A stretch of 64,000 bases of DNA from NCBI GenBank assembly GCA_026874595.1, contig CM049319.1, positions 56,056,917 through 56,120,916 on the forward strand, in the 5' to 3' direction. Positions 63,873 through 64,000 of this stretch are shown here, piece by piece. The notes below the pieces were generated by a model. That model worked only from the letters and a program-made list of their open reading frames with translations, did no database searches and was not told where the DNA came from. Source of the DNA: Sipunculus nudus. Taxonomy: Eukaryota > Annelida > Sipuncula > Golfingiida > Sipunculidae. Every line of letters starts with the position of its first letter. Position 1 is the stretch's first letter. Position numbers and translations under genes: made by a program.

Positions 63873-64000
63873 TAAATAGAATTCTGGCTGCTTAAAATCA
63901 GCCAAAATGCAAATTGTAGGTAACTGTCAGTTTTCTTATTCAGATTGATGATAATTGTCTTGTATAAAAGTTGTCATGCAGTCATTCTCAGATTCAAATT

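Overview
The window looks like a nuclear genome segment from a marine invertebrate, most probably a mollusc and perhaps a bivalve. The evidence is long AT-rich introns with GT-AG boundaries, a very high density of short non-autonomous transposable elements with tandem cores of about 140 bp, a tRNA-derived SINE family, CR1/jockey-like LINE tails, and two ordinary eukaryotic genes. The assignment rests on genome style and not on a species marker.

Two genes can be reconstructed. On the minus strand, 13 coding exons between 37217 and 8327 join in phase into one 565-residue reading frame: a TBC-domain Rab GTPase-activating protein with both catalytic fingers and a long basic, Ser/Arg-rich tail. 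Its upstream non-coding exon(s) were not found. On the plus strand, the first four coding exons of farnesyl diphosphate synthase lie at 53914-62985; the gene runs off the right edge. The genes share no visible pathway.

The rest is mostly mobile DNA. (1) Helentron-associated-like elements (HINEs), in at least five terminal families, share one plan: a palindromic 5' end, an inverted repeat between the 5' terminus and a 3' subterminal site, a short 3' hairpin, and a terminus reading CTAG/TT or CTTGTT. Copies: 1012-3434, 7906-8256, 12531-14052, 17318-17850, 17867-19693, 27963-29683, 33811-34475, 36665-36905, 38662-40306 (with another nested at 39047-39707), 49581-51603, 54391-58314, 58982-60843, 61635-62032 and 63441-63872. 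(2) Three hAT-like MITEs have target duplications of 7-8 bp, exact in two and 7/8 in the third: 8943-9401, 37377-37764 and 40574-41098. (3) Two Mutator-like elements lie side by side, 41491-42798 (10-bp duplication) and 43528-46468 (9-bp duplication). Each carries protein-coding-like sequence that does not look like transposase. (4) There are also other MITEs, four SINE copies, two LINE tails and several minisatellites.

The most interesting observations are: HINE families with unrelated termini share the same tandem core; a perfect 12-bp palindrome, GGTGGCGCCACC, recurs about 18 times across four repeat families; a 76-bp minisatellite was built from a TBC exon together with its splice acceptor; splice-donor segments are duplicated in the FDPS introns; the two Mutator-like elements may carry captured genes; and one HINE sits head-to-tail with the next. 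Family placements are by eye, without database searches.
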